Translations under genes and position numbers: made by a program | In this document: positions 53,665 through 64,000 of the stretch, in pieces | Numbering within the stretch: the first letter of the stretch is position 1 | Layout of the letters: each line of letters opens with the position of its first letter | Notes under the pieces: model-generated | Database searches by the model: none | Told to the model about the DNA's origin: nothing | What the model saw: only the letters and a program-made list of their open reading frames with translations | Assembly (NCBI GenBank): GCA_024196135.1 | Contig: JAMQCK010000027.1 | Coordinates: forward strand, 1-64,000 | DNA: 64,000 nt | Source of the DNA: Pleurotus ostreatus/Saccharomyces cerevisiae fusant | Taxonomy: Eukaryota > Opisthokonta | Direction: 5' to 3'

Positions 53665-56600
53665 TCAAATCTGCACCACCAACCCCGGTGTCGTCCTGAA
53701 CTCCTTAACCACCTGCCCGCCTGTCAACACACTGACATCTCGAGACCTTGCTTTGTCCGACACCCTGAACGTCGCGCTCCCCAGGACGCCTGTCTTCCAC
53801 GAGAAGTCCACCGTCAAGCCGCCACGCAAGCGCGCGCCCTTGATGGACCCACTGGCCCCCCACTGTTGCGGCAGAGCTGGCAGCAGCGTCACGACCAGCG
53901 GCTCCTCATACGACGCCGTATCGGGAGCTTGTATGAGGGCATTCAGCACGGCGGCGGGATGTCCCAGGTTCGCGTCGATCTGGAAGATGGGATCGTTTTC
54001 GCCGGGGTTGTAGACGCTGAACAGGTTCTCCGCGAAGTTGGTGGCGATGGCGTACTGCGCAGGAATCATCAGAAAAGGTATCACTCGCTGAATGCTTTCT
54101 GCTCACGGTCAACTCATGATAGAACTGCTCCGCATCACCCAATTGCGCCCAAGCCGCCGCGCGCCACATCTTCTCCCAGCCGGCGTCGCCGTCGGGGCCT
54201 GTGCCGTTGCCGCGATGCGTGAGACTAATGGTGGTGGCGTTGATGACTTGCTCCTTCGTGTACGATGTATTCGAGGACGGGTTTGTCTGCAAGCTCTCAT
54301 TATACGAGGTTAGTGCATAGCCTGGGTACAGTCCAATGAGGTGCGAGAGATGGCGGTGGGTGTCGTTCTCATCGTCCATATCGACTTTCCATTCTACAGT
54401 CGCGAAGGTTAGCGGCGTCGGGGCGAACGATTGTTATAATTCTTCGCACCTTGAAGCTGACCCCAAGACCCTATATGGATGCCTTTGTCCATCCTGTTGC
54501 GAGCGGCGCGTATGGCTGGAGAAGGCTTCGGACGACCGACCTATACGCGCGGTATAAGTCTACGTACCAGTCAAGAAGTCAGCATCCTGATCTCCCGACG
54601 CCTCAAAACCCTTGTCCACCGCATTGAAGAGCTGCCAGATAAGTTGCTGCGCGTGTGCGCAGCCTGACGGCAGTGATCAGCACACTGCCCCCGCCTGCGC
54701 TGAGCATGAACCTACCCAGCGTGACCGGCTTCTGCTCCGGCGAGTTGCAGGGCGCAACGACCAGCGAGGAATCGTTGAACCGTTGGTCCTCGATGAGCTT
54801 GTGGAGGTGAAATTGGGCGACGCCCTGGATCAGAGCGCATTAAATTCCAGACCGCGTGGATTAGTTTACCAAAGGTTTCACCTTGAGCAAAGGATACCCT
54901 TGCGCCTTCCACCACTCATCGTCGTTGGTGTAGTCGTAATGATCCCAGACGTGGAGCATCTAGGCACTCGAGAGTCAGTAAGGATGCTTGGCGGCAATTT
55001 CGTTGGCGAGCCGGCTGACCATCCAAGCGTTAGCCTCTACACGAAGCGGACCAGCGTCAGCGGACCGGGAAGAAAGCACCGGATGGAATTCTCGTACCTG
55101 GATAATTCGCCCACTGCGGATCGCCGAGCTTCATGCCCGTATGGCCAAATATCTGCGAAGAGCTTGATCACTGCGAGATCCAGGGCGCCCAAAGGAGGAG
55201 ACCCACGTTCATCTCGTTATGCGTCGTCCACCCTTCGTCGATGTTATACAGATTCTGCGCCGTCTGCGTGCCGCGAGGGACCCACGTCTTCTGCATAACT
55301 CGTTAGCGATATGCCCGATGTGGCGTTAGGCCAAGTCAGCGAACCTCCATGTAGTCGAACATCGACTGGGAGACGTCGAGTCCTGTCAGCTCGGCGCACC
55401 AGAGGTTCATCTGGATGTTGATGTTTGCATCTGGTCTTTCATGAGCTCGCTTGGGTAGTGCGAGCCTGAAAAGTACGTACGGTAATCTATATGAATGGTC
55501 AATCTCTCGCCGCCTTTCACACCCATCAACGAAAGTACTCACCAGCACTCCACGCGCTCGCATAATTCTGCGCCCACTTCCCCTGCAGGTTCGCTGGCAA
55601 AGTGCCCCTCGCGCTGCTCCACAACAAATACCGCCCAAAGTTGAACAACAGCCACTCCAAGTAAGGATTCCCCTCGTCCGTCTGATAGGCGTCCAGAAGC
55701 GCGCCAGTGGTCTGGTTTGGCTGCGCGCCAGTGGCCCGGTCTAGCTGTGCGCCGGTGGTCTGGTCTAGCTGTGCGCCAGTGGCCCGGTCCAGCTGCGCGC
55801 TCTGCCCAAGATCAAGCTTGAACGAGTTCAAAGTAGCCGCGACGTCGTCCAGGTGGGCTGCCAATAAATCGCCGACGCTCGCGTCTTGCAGCGAGGATAT
55901 GCGCGAGAGGAGCACGTCGTGCGGGTCGTCGCCGCGGAAGGAGAACCCGTGCGCCTCGTCGCCCGCGTCCATCGAGTACTCGGTGTCGCCGACCCAGATA
56001 ATCGCGATATCCGATCCGGACGCGGAAAGCGTCGCATTGTCGGTGGCGACAGAGGTATCGTAAGGATCTGCGGCGGCGCAAGAAACAGTGGCCTGCGCTC
56101 CAGGAAGGACGCGGAAGAGGATCTCATAGAGCATGCCCGGCGTGCCTGCGTAGCCGCGGACCCGGAGCGTAGCATCGTCGAGGCAGGTCACGTTCGGTGG
56201 TGGGATGTCGGTCTCGGGGGCGACGGAGTAGGCGTAGGTGAGGGTTTGCGGCGCAGAGGTCGAGGTCTGCTGCACGCATGCTTGGGCGGGGTGCGAGCAG
56301 AACGTAGTCCTGTGAAAATGACGATGGAAATTAAGAAAATTATACGGGTCGCCCAGCGCCTACTACGGACCTGTTGAACTCTGCGTCTCCTTTTAACCAC
56401 GTAGTTCGTGCGATGGCTTGGTCGAGGTCTAGCCAGCGTGCGTAACCACTGACTTCCCCTGAGTTATTCAAGGTGGTAAAGAGGTAGCCGGCGCCGGCAT
56501 AGGCACCTGTCGACGCGTGAGTATCCCTTGCGATTCATGCATGTAGGACTGTTACCGTAGTTCGCTTGTTGGTCCACCATGAAGGCGTTCAAGCCTGCAA

Positions 56601-57141
56601 GTCGACATGAGCGAGGTGCTGAAGACATAAATCCATGAGATGAGCGTACCATCGGACGCTATAGTTCCACTTGTACTCGTAAATATCTCACTTCGTACGC
56701 TGTCCATAGCCGCCTTCGTCGCCTCGCGGTCTGACGGTAGCTTGTTGCCGCCGTTGTATGACTGAGCGAGGGATGTCAGTCTTTGCTCCCTACCAACGTG
56801 ACGCCGAAGTGCATCTCACCGAGTTCTGGAATGGCCCACCAGACCACAGTGACTCCAAGTTGAGCTGCGTCGTCTCTACGGTCGTGCCACCCGGCGTCAT
56901 TGCTGTACAAAGGTGTCAGGCTTCGCATTCAAGACGGCTTGCCCCATGAGAGGAAGGAAGACGAAGACGAACCTGCCAGATATCCATTCCCAACCGGCAG
57001 GAAATCCCTCCCCCAGAAGACGCCAGGCGCGTCATACCAAAGTCCGTTTCCGGTTTCCGGAAATCCATTTGGAGCGCCCCGAATACTCTGCGTCGCAGCC
57101 AGTGTCTGCGCGACCAAAAGGAACGCTCGTCGAGTCCACAT
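53665..57141 (-). CDS. GH95 family glycosidase (alpha-L-fucosidase-like), copy B, apparently intact
   Basis: Secreted glycosidase of family 95, closely related in sequence and exon structure to copy A (43675-47088) and pointing toward it. Start 57141 opens a signal peptide ([19 protein letters not shown]). Exon order and phases mirror copy [93 protein letters not shown], the 6-nt microexon at 55481-55486 completing [66 protein letters not shown] and the C-terminal beta domain ending [16 protein letters not shown] found no stop or frameshift. A 24-bp repeat inserts four AQLDxxTG units into the surface region before the catalytic domain (55722-55815). The family acts on alpha-1,2-fucosides or alpha-galactosides of plant polysaccharides; this copy's specificity is unknown. 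Confidence 0.92.
55481..55486 (-). other. 6-nt coding microexon in GH95 copy B
   Basis: ATTACC on the minus strand, preceded by CATATAG and followed by GTACGT, both phase 1. Codes for the same D-Y-H residues as the copy A microexon. Confidence 0.88.
55722..55815 (-). repeat. In-frame 24-bp tandem repeat in GH95 copy B
   Basis: Four units of 24 bp encoding [32 protein letters not shown], alternating in an R/Q pattern. Copy A has no such expansion at this site (it reads [20 protein letters not shown]). Confidence 0.9.
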
Positions 57142-57762
57142 TTCGACAAACTCGCGTATACGCCAGGTCAGTCCTATACTCCCAATAAAATTGCTGAGGC
57201 CGCTGAAAGGGCTGTTGGGCAGCCAAACACTGTTGGGCGGCGAAACGCCGCCCGCGCCGAGAGGCGCATACGCTTTTATAGACGGCAAGATGGGCAGGCG
57301 GTCCCGGGGCTTCTGCGGACGCCCCGGTAGGCTTCTACGAACGTAAGGGGTGCCCTGTTACCACCTGACCGGGAGGCGCACGACGGCAAGGCCCGAGGGC
57401 TTCGAAGCAGATGGGTGAACAGGTGGAACAGCGCAGGTGACTGAGGCCGTACGCGGATGGGTGGTTGGTGGAAGGGGGGAGCACGTCGTGGACGGTGCGG
57501 TGGACAGTCCAAGTTGATTACATCGAAAGTCAACAGGGGCGCCGGCCCGCAGCAGCCTCCCGGGTCACATGTCATGCTATGTCACGCGGCTCACCAAGAC
57601 ATGGCGGAGGACTGGCCGCTGGATGGAGCGACCTAATCAGGGAGTGGAGGCTGATAGAGGACGCATAGGAAAGTGTTTGGAGCATGGTGAGAGTGCAATA
57701 CTCGGCCTGACGGCATGTCATTCATTCATGAATCATTCTACATCCGAGTCGTGAGGTTCCCG
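57142..57762. other. Intergenic between GH95 copy B and the isochorismatase-like gene
   Basis: About 620 bp, promoter of GH95 copy B. No gene recognised. Confidence 0.5.
57273..57280 (-). promoter_or_regulatory. TATA box of GH95 copy B
   Basis: TATAAAAG on the minus strand, 132 nt before the start codon at 57141. Confidence 0.55.
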
Positions 57763-59645
57763 TTAAGCCATTCCCTTGACGATGTCCGTTGAATTCACGG
57801 CGAAGCCGTGCTCTGGTGAAGGGAGTTAGCAGGGAAGGGATAGCCGCGATCGACAGGGGAGACGCAAAAGCAAGCTCGCAACACGTACTGTCAACATTAT
57901 ACATCACCATGTCGTACGCGTACTGCGGGCTTGAGGTCGCCGACGCGTCTTGGACGATGATCGGGTCCCATCCCTACGTCGGTCGTGTCAGCTCAAGACG
58001 ACTTGATCAGAAAGACAGGTAATGGGTTAGTAGAGAAAGAAGGGTGATGGAAACAGTAGAGATAAAGCAGTAGACCAGCAGGAAACAAACTCACTTTGTA
58101 GTACGCGTCATTGAACGTCCCATACACGCATTGGTCGATGTTCACACCCGAGATGAACAGAGTCGAGATCATGTTCTCCTCGAGGTATTGGCCGGTCGGC
58201 GTTTGGGCGCCCCAAAGGCAGCTCTGGCGGTCTGAGGGATAGTGATGGTTAGCGGGTAGCAATCGGGGGGAGAGATGAAGTGAGGTGGGAAGTGGACTTG
58301 GACTTACTCTTGTTGAAGTACAAATCCGTCCCAGCCTCGATGCCTTCCTGCGCTAGTTCCCACAAGGGGTCGTAGGGCTGTACGGGATTGCAATCATCAG
58401 ACACTGCGGGCCAGTGCAACAAAGACTACTGCAGGCCAGTGCAACCAAGACTACTGCAATCAAACGCAACAACGACCACTCACCAGCGCATTATACTCCT
58501 TGGGAACCAGCTTCCTCCCCCAGTCCGTGCCATTGTACTCGCCCATCTCCGACCCGAAGCTCTGCTCGGGGTCCCTGTCCGTCGCGAAGCTAAACTTGTA
58601 CGACGGCGGGACGAACTTGAGGTCGTATTCTGTCATGCCCCACTGGATGGTGATGGTGAGTATCGACCTAGTGTAGGTGGGAGCACTGGCTAGTTGCGGG
58701 GTGCAACGCGCGAAGAGATAGAGGCAGACGGCCTTAACGAGACAGACGATCGCGACGACCACGAAGACGCCGACAACCACAAAAAGACAACACACCTGAC
58801 ACCAAATAACCTTCGCCCCAGCCGCGCGGAAAGCCTTCACTGAGTCAATCGTCGGCTGAACTGCAGCTAATCCGGCAGGGAAGTCGGTGTATGCGGGGTT
58901 GAGGAAGTAGTCTGTTGGATCCGCGATGAGGTTCTATGGATTAAGTGATGGGACAACGGACGGCTCGTTTGGGACGACGGACTGTTCGGTCGGGTCACCG
59001 GATTGTTCATTCGGGACACCGAATTGTTCATTCGGGACAGCGAACTGTCCATTCGGGACAGCGAACTGTTCATTCGGGACGCCGAACTGTTCATTCGGGA
59101 CGCCAAATTGTTCATTCGGGACACCGAACTGTTCATTCACGCGCATCCCGTCCATCCAAGTTGCACTTACTCTGCATATCGACGACAATAAGCGCGCTCT
59201 TCTCCGGGTTCACGGTGATCGTCTTCTTCCCTGCCTTGAGCGTCTTTGCGTTAGTGGCGTTGCCGCGCGTGAGGTCGAAGGAGGTCGTGGAGGCGTCGTA
59301 GAGCCAGTAGTCTGAGAGGAGAGGTCAGTTGTGAGTTAGCGAGTAGAGGTTGGGCGCGGGTCAGCGAAAGAAGATCAGCCATGGATCAGCGAATAAAGGT
59401 AGGTCATGGATCAGCGAATAAAGGTAGGTCATGGATCAGCGAACAAAGGTGAGTCATGACCTCGATAGTGCTCACAAGTCGCTCGACAGATTGATAGAAG
59501 GAGCTAACTCACTATAGTACTCGTCCCCAAACTTCGCCTCCGTCCCGTTGGTCTCCGCGCCAACCGCTGCCTCAACGACCTCACGAGCGTCAAAGAAGGA
59601 CGCCGCCGCCACGACCGACGCAAGAAGGAGCTGGAACGCGAACAT
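57763..59645 (-). CDS. Secreted isochorismatase-family cysteine hydrolase, 296 aa
   Basis: Cysteine hydrolase of the isochorismatase-like superfamily. Exons (minus): 59645-59513, 59311-59171, 58911-58796, 58642-58484, 58377-58308, 58231-58095, 57973-57889 and 57812-57763. The N-terminus MFAFQLLLASVVAAASFFDA is a signal peptide. The catalytic Asp is in SALIVVDMQNYFLNPAYTD, the Lys/cis-peptide region in AFRAAGAKVIWCQWGMTEYD, and the nucleophile Cys in LFISGVNIDQCVYGTFNDAY. The ends of exons 2 and 3 join as VDMQ-NYFLNP only if the 3' site CCAACAG at 58912 is used; an upstream TAG site breaks frame. Three of its introns carry different tandem repeats (see below). Superfamily members hydrolyse isochorismate, nicotinamide or amides; the substrate here is not inferable. 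Confidence 0.9.
58384..58475. repeat. Approximately 28-bp tandem repeat in intron 4 of the isochorismatase-like gene
   Basis: Two and a half copies of GGCCAGTGCAACMAAGACTACTGCA, within the intron 58378-58483. Confidence 0.75.
58949..59137. repeat. 21-bp tandem array (about 9 units) in intron 2 of the isochorismatase-like gene
   Basis: Units of 21 bp, TTCATTCGGGACRSCGAACTG on the plus strand, with single-base variants. As the unit is a multiple of three it stays open in several frames (NEQFGVP repeated on the minus strand), but it lies between a GTAAGT 5' site and the CCAACAG acceptor and is intronic. Confidence 0.92.
59380..59454. repeat. 25-bp tandem repeat (3 units) in intron 1 of the isochorismatase-like gene
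   Basis: Three almost identical copies of CATGGATCAGCGAATAAAGG(TAGGT), inside the intron 59312-59512. Confidence 0.9.
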
Positions 59646-60724
59646 GTTCGTTGAGGACGTCGTGACGTGTCAGTGAAGGGAGGCTCGTTTGAGATCGTCC
59701 TGAGGCCGAGCGTTGAAGGGTCCTGCCGTGCGTCAGAAGGTCGGGGATCGTGCTAAACAATCCACAAGTCGTACGTCCAGGATAACTGTCGTCAACAAAG
59801 TCGCCAACAACGTAAACAAACCGCCGCCCGCTTTATATGCAGTCGAAGCCGCCGCTATCACACGAGGCCGAGCGCGGGAAACCGAATGCCGCTATCAGCG
59901 GCGGGCTGCTATCCGACCTACGGGTGCACGACGCGCCGGAGTCGGGTCCAGGCATCTCTTGGGAGCAGCGCATCCATCGAGGTCCGGCAAAGGCGCTGGT
60001 CAACCACGGCAAAGACAGCTAAGAAACGAGCCCGGCGGCTTGAACACCCTTGGAGGCCTTATCGCTATGAGAACTCTACATTGGAGTATCCATATGAGCC
60101 CCAGCTCTGAATATGAAGCCACAAATCACGAAATACAGTCAGTCAGAACAGAGATGATCATGGTTGAGAGCAAGGAGTGAGCGAGAAGCAAAGAGGAAGT
60201 AATTCGGTTCCGTCGTTTTGTTCGGCAATTTCCGGTACGTGATTTATCACGTGCTGAGAAGTTGAACTTCGGACGCCAACATACCGTATTTGTGCTCTCC
60301 GTATACCAGCACACTCCAATACTATCTTTGGAAGTATTGGGAGCGCTCGGATTGTGCATCGAGGGATGCGGCAGTCGCAGCTTGTCGAAGCTCTTGCAGA
60401 TCTCGTCCCTCATATCGGCGGCGTTCAGGATGAAGAGTTCCCGTGCTCTTGCATGTTCGTAGACAACCGTAGCCGTATATTTGATGTAGTTTCTGCCATT
60501 TCCCGCGGCCATCGTGCATTGGAGATGCGAAATGCGGACGGATACTTGGCTTGAAGTTGAATGATTGAGCGGATGAACTCGGCTTTGATTGCCGGCGCGG
60601 GAATGTGTGACGCTCTTCGTTCTCGCGGTGTGACTTCGCTTGCATACGCGCTTGACTTGCGCCAGACTCCATCGCCGCCATATCAGAGGATACGGGCATT
60701 CACAGCCTTCTGCAGTCATAGTGA
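59646..60724. other. Intergenic, no gene recognised
   Basis: Between the isochorismatase-like start and the end of the HECT gene. Two weak open frames (minus 60126-60914, plus 60262-60462) have no motif or splice support. Confidence 0.45.
59831..59837 (-). promoter_or_regulatory. TATA-like box of the isochorismatase-like gene
   Basis: TATAAAG on the minus strand, about 190 nt before the start codon at 59645. Confidence 0.4.
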
Positions 60725-63700
60725 TCATGCCATGCATTCCAGGGCCCCCATCAGCATGTAAGCTACATGCGGTGACTGTATCTCGCGCCGCACGTCCGCT
60801 AAGGTCTGTTCCGCCGCGAGACGCGCCGCTCGTTCCAAGCACAGTTGCCGCTCCTGCTCCTGCAGAGCCTTCATAGCTTTCTGCCGCGGACTTCGTATGA
60901 CTTCTCCCTTCCAAAGCGCGTCCAGCGCTTGCGGCGAGGGGCTTCGTGGTGGCGGAGACGACGGCAGGGTAGCGGCGGTCAGCTGCATGAAAAGCGAGGT
61001 CTCGCGCGCACGAAGCTCTTCAAGGTAGGCCTTCGTCTCCGCTAATTCCTCCTCCAGCACATCCATGGCGGTCTTCGCGTCCAACGTCGAGTTCTCGCTC
61101 AGGCGCATCCGCTTGAGCGCCGGCTCGACTACGTTGCCCATCGAGTCATAGCGCGGACGTTTGCCGATGACGGTCTCGGAGACGCGGTCGTCGACGGGCA
61201 TCGCATTTGAGGCTGAGAACCCCACATTGAGGGCCCTGATGCGCTGATCGTCGACGGCCACCGCCTGATTTTGAGTGCTGGCTTTGCTGGGGGTGGTAGG
61301 TGCAGCGTTATCGACACCGACCAGGGCGCCCTGGATAGCTTTCTGCGCAGCGTCGCTGAGGAGCCTGTCCATCAGCTCGCGCCTGATGTCTGCCTGTGAC
61401 TGCAGTCCCGTTAGACAGTCTATGCCAGGGAGCATACCATTGCTCACCACCGCCGAATGCCCATGCGCCTCCCATGCCGACAAGCTCTGAGGTCCAGGTA
61501 GTGGCGGAGCAGCACCTGGCTCTAGCACCTCCTGCGCCTCCCTGAGCATCATGGTTAGCATCGGCGAAGTCCATCATCATTTCAACGTCGAGCACGACTC
61601 ACTCGATCGCATACACCAACTTCCTCTCCAGCGTCGCGCGGTCCGGATACGGCGGCAGATGCAACGTGCTCGTACATGCGTGACTGCTTGGCAAGGGCCA
61701 CGCCTTACTGCTCGCATCCCCACTATTTAACCCGCCTGCACCCCCATTGACACCCGCACCCCCCCTGATCACCGCACCCTCACCCGCACCCACCAACCCC
61801 CCCGCCACCCCCGCCCGCTCCACAACAAACCTCTCCGGCCCCGCACTATACCGACTCCTTTCAAAGCCCCCCACCGGCACGCGCGGGCTGCCAGTGACAA
61901 AAAGGAGCAGCTTCGCGCGCTGCGCGTCGCTCAGCCCGCGCACGACGTCCCAGAACCAGGTGATGACAGGGTCGGAGGGGGTGTAGTTGATGTACTCGGT
62001 TTTTTGCTCCCAGGTGGTGCTTGGGGTGGGTTAGTGGTGAGAGAAGAGGGTGGATGAGCGAATGGGGGGTGGAGGGAAGAGGGTGAAGGAGGGAAGGTCA
62101 GGAATGAAGGACGACAGGGGAAGGGGAAGGGTTGAGGGACGGAGAAAGATATGCAGTGGAAGAAGACACGCACATATTGACCGTTGACTTCCCACAGAAG
62201 ACTACGCTCAGCTCGTCGTCGGAAAAGCGCTGGAGGAGGTCGATGGGGACGAACTGTATCCAGTTCACATTATCAGCAACTTGTAGTATCGTCCATTGAG
62301 CATCTTACCCCAGTCAGCCCATCCCGAAAGGCCATCGCCTCCCCCATAACCCGCCCGAAGAGTCGATGCTGCACGCGCGCGTCGACATATGCGGCCTTAT
62401 TGGCCTCCGTCACCGCGATGCGCTCGCCGCCCGCACATAACTCGACCGTGTGCATCGTGCCCCGCGTCTCCTCGCGCACCGCGAAGGTCTCGAACAGGAC
62501 GCCCGTGATGTCGTTCTCTCTGCGAAAATCTAGTCAGCGATCTATCCTCCTTGCGTCCAACTCTCGCGGCGCCCCCCTCTCCCTTCACGCCCTCGCTCAT
62601 CGCCGTCCCCACTTTCCGCCCTTCTCTCCTCGCCCGCACCACACCACCAAAACGTGCCGGCACGCACAAAAACAAAACACAAACAACGAGACTCACAGCA
62701 TCCACCCCAACGCCCTATACAACTCCCCATCCACCGCCTCCAGGTCCTCCAACCCCGGCCGCCGCCCCATCAGCGTCTTGAAGAAGTGCGGCGCGATCGC
62801 CGCGTCCAGCACGCGCTTGTACATGATGAGGACGCCCACGCAGCGCCCGGCGAAGCGCGCGATGTCGAGCGAGGGGCGCAGGGAGGACGAGAGGAGGGGG
62901 TTCAGCTCGAGGATGGCGTTGCCGGGCGATGCGGGAGCGAAGGGCCCGCGGTCCGGGCGGACGAGGTCGTGGGAGATGGAGGTGAGCCATTGGCTGGGGG
63001 AGGTGATTAGCCGGGTTCGTGGCCGGGAGGATCAGGTGGGATGGTGAGAGGATGTAGTATGCACAAGGAAGGAGGGTACATGAAGAAGAAAGAAACGGTG
63101 AAAAGCTCACCCAAACGCCCAGCTCCCACTCCTTCCATCGAATGTGACGCGGAGGTATTTCTTGAGGTCGTCGTCCGAGTAGCGCTCAAAGAAAGCGTAG
63201 GTGTCCTCGAAGACATGCGTCTTCCGCACGGTGAGCGTGGAGTGCCCCTCGACGCGCACCATGCGCGGGTCCTTGCGCAGGAGGTTGAGCTTGTGGTAGA
63301 TGGTGTCGAGGAAGGGGTCGCCGTCGGATTGGGTGTGTGACCCATGTTGGGTGTGCGACCCGTGTTGGGTGTGCGGCCCGTGCTGGGTGTGCGACAAATG
63401 CTGGGAGAACTGTCAGTGCCATTGTTGCGGAATGGCCTTTGGGGAGCGGAGATGAGACAGAATAAAGGACTCGGAGGACCCACCTCCGCATACATGCTCC
63501 CCTGGGATGGCCGGCGAGGGGTGATCGGACTTCGCATGTCGTCGTCGTGGCGGTATGAAGGCTCGTCATCGCGATGGGAAGGTCCGTCATCGCGATGGGA
63601 AGGCCCGTCATCGCGAAACTGTGACCTACTCCCGAATCCCGAACCAGAGGATAGTCCATATCCGAATCCCGGACTGGAGGGTTCACCATGGTAATCCGTT

Positions 63701-64000
63701 CGCTGCGATGCAGATGCCTTGAATTTGTTTACTAGCCTGTTGAAATCATTTCTGGGAAGCTCGTATTCCGACACTTCTCTACGCAGAGTGATCAACGAAG
63801 GCCAGCGTGGGAGAGGGACCTGCTTACTCTTCGTCCACGAGCATGTCTTGTCTGCAAATAATGTCAGCGAAGGCGACGGCATATGGGACATGGAAGACGT
63901 GACACGGTCTGGTCAGTGTATGATTTGCAGACACTTACATCCCCGACGAGTTCCGGATCTCTCTGTTTTCCGGCAATTTGTAGTACTTGATGAGCGCGTT
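60725..64000 (-). CDS. HECT-type E3 ubiquitin ligase, C-terminal part (5' end beyond the window)
   Basis: Exons (minus): 64000-63939, 63851-63828, 63778-63484, 63400-63111, 62993-62697, 62519-62309, 62253-62174, 62019-61603, then probably 61541-60725. The HECT domain starts at KTHVFEDTYAFFERYSDDDL and runs through the N-lobe (IARFAGRCVGVLIMYKRVLD, ELYRALGWMLENDITGVLFE), the E2-contact region (NKAAYVDARVQHRLFGRVMG), TEYINYTPSDPVITWFWDVV, LLLFVTGSPRVPVGGFERSR and the catalytic loop LPSSHACTSTLHLPPY (Cys codon 61674-61676). Upstream lie a Ser/Arg/Asp-rich linker with an (S)HRDDGP repeat and a HTQHGS repeat. A Gly/Ala-rich insertion of some 35 residues precedes the catalytic loop. At the end, reading through gives YAIE-stop (TGA 61599-61601); a consensus 61-nt intron (61542-61602) instead joins a further 272-residue coiled-coil tail ending at 60725. 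Substrate unknown. Confidence 0.9.

Noticed and set aside
58912..58933. Frameshift in the isochorismatase-like gene at the start of exon 3
   Set aside because: Using the acceptor CCAACAG at 58912 instead of CCATAG at 58934 restores the frame and gives the family sequence VDMQNYFLNP.
58949..59137. Possible CRISPR-like or repetitive coding array (NEQFGVP repeats)
   Set aside because: The 21-bp units are directly adjacent with no spacers, and the array lies in a spliced intron of a eukaryotic gene.
61308..61595. Additional 38-nt intron in the HECT tail (GTATGC...CTGCAG)
   Set aside because: It has a good branch point, but splicing shifts the frame and ends the protein within 30 codons, while the unspliced frame continues as convincing coiled coil.

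Overview
The window is nuclear DNA of a filamentous basidiomycete, most likely a mushroom-forming Agaricomycete; this is inferred from gene content and architecture, not from any search. Coding sequence is GC-rich, nearly every gene is split by short introns (mostly 45-65 nt, GTGAGT/GTGCGT 5' sites, CTNAY-type branch points 10-20 nt before AG), genes lie on both strands, and the set is typically fungal: a copper-fist regulator, small SPT subunit, Tfb5, F-box and MYND proteins, GH95 enzymes and a GMC oxidoreductase. Exon models were built by hand from splice sites, reading phase and family motifs; phases add up to whole codons for nearly every gene given exon boundaries.

Left third (1-18.5 kb): copper-fist transcription factor (-), small SPT subunit (-), ribose-5-phosphate isomerase (+), an unrecognised 224-aa protein (+), a divergent pair of Cyt-like pore-forming toxin homologues, gamma-tubulin complex component GCP2 (-), mitoribosomal uS4m (+), and a small divergent forkhead protein (+). 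Mostly housekeeping, with the toxin-like pair as the accessory insert.

Middle (18.5-43 kb): a protein-kinase-like gene (-) with an apparent 1-nt frameshift, a 325-bp inverted repeat beside a truncated F-box relic, mitochondrial adrenodoxin-type ferredoxin (-), a 1211-aa coiled-coil/low-complexity protein (+), alanine aminotransferase with a mitochondrial presequence (-), an EF-2 pseudogene fragment (-), TFIIH subunit Tfb5 with a GC-AG intron (+), a 3.7-kb repeat-rich gene desert, an SR-rich coiled-coil protein (+), an intact F-box gene related to the relic (+), and a MYND-finger protein (-).

Right third (43-64 kb): two GH95 glycosidase paralogues in convergent orientation (the + copy with an apparent 1-nt frameshift, the - copy apparently intact) bracket a GNAT-Mss4 fusion gene, a Syn8-type SNARE and a GMC oxidoreductase. 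Next come a secreted isochorismatase-like hydrolase whose introns carry three unrelated minisatellites, and a HECT ubiquitin ligase running off the right edge. Secreted glycosidases, the oxidoreductase and the hydrolase suggest an extracellular nutrition neighbourhood, but nothing proves they act in one pathway. I found no rRNA, CRISPR array, convincing tRNA or complete transposon. The most unusual observations are a conserved 6-nt microexon before the GH95 NxN motif, a start codon that is a whole coding exon by itself, the GNAT-Mss4 fusion, and the HECT insertion and C-terminal extension.
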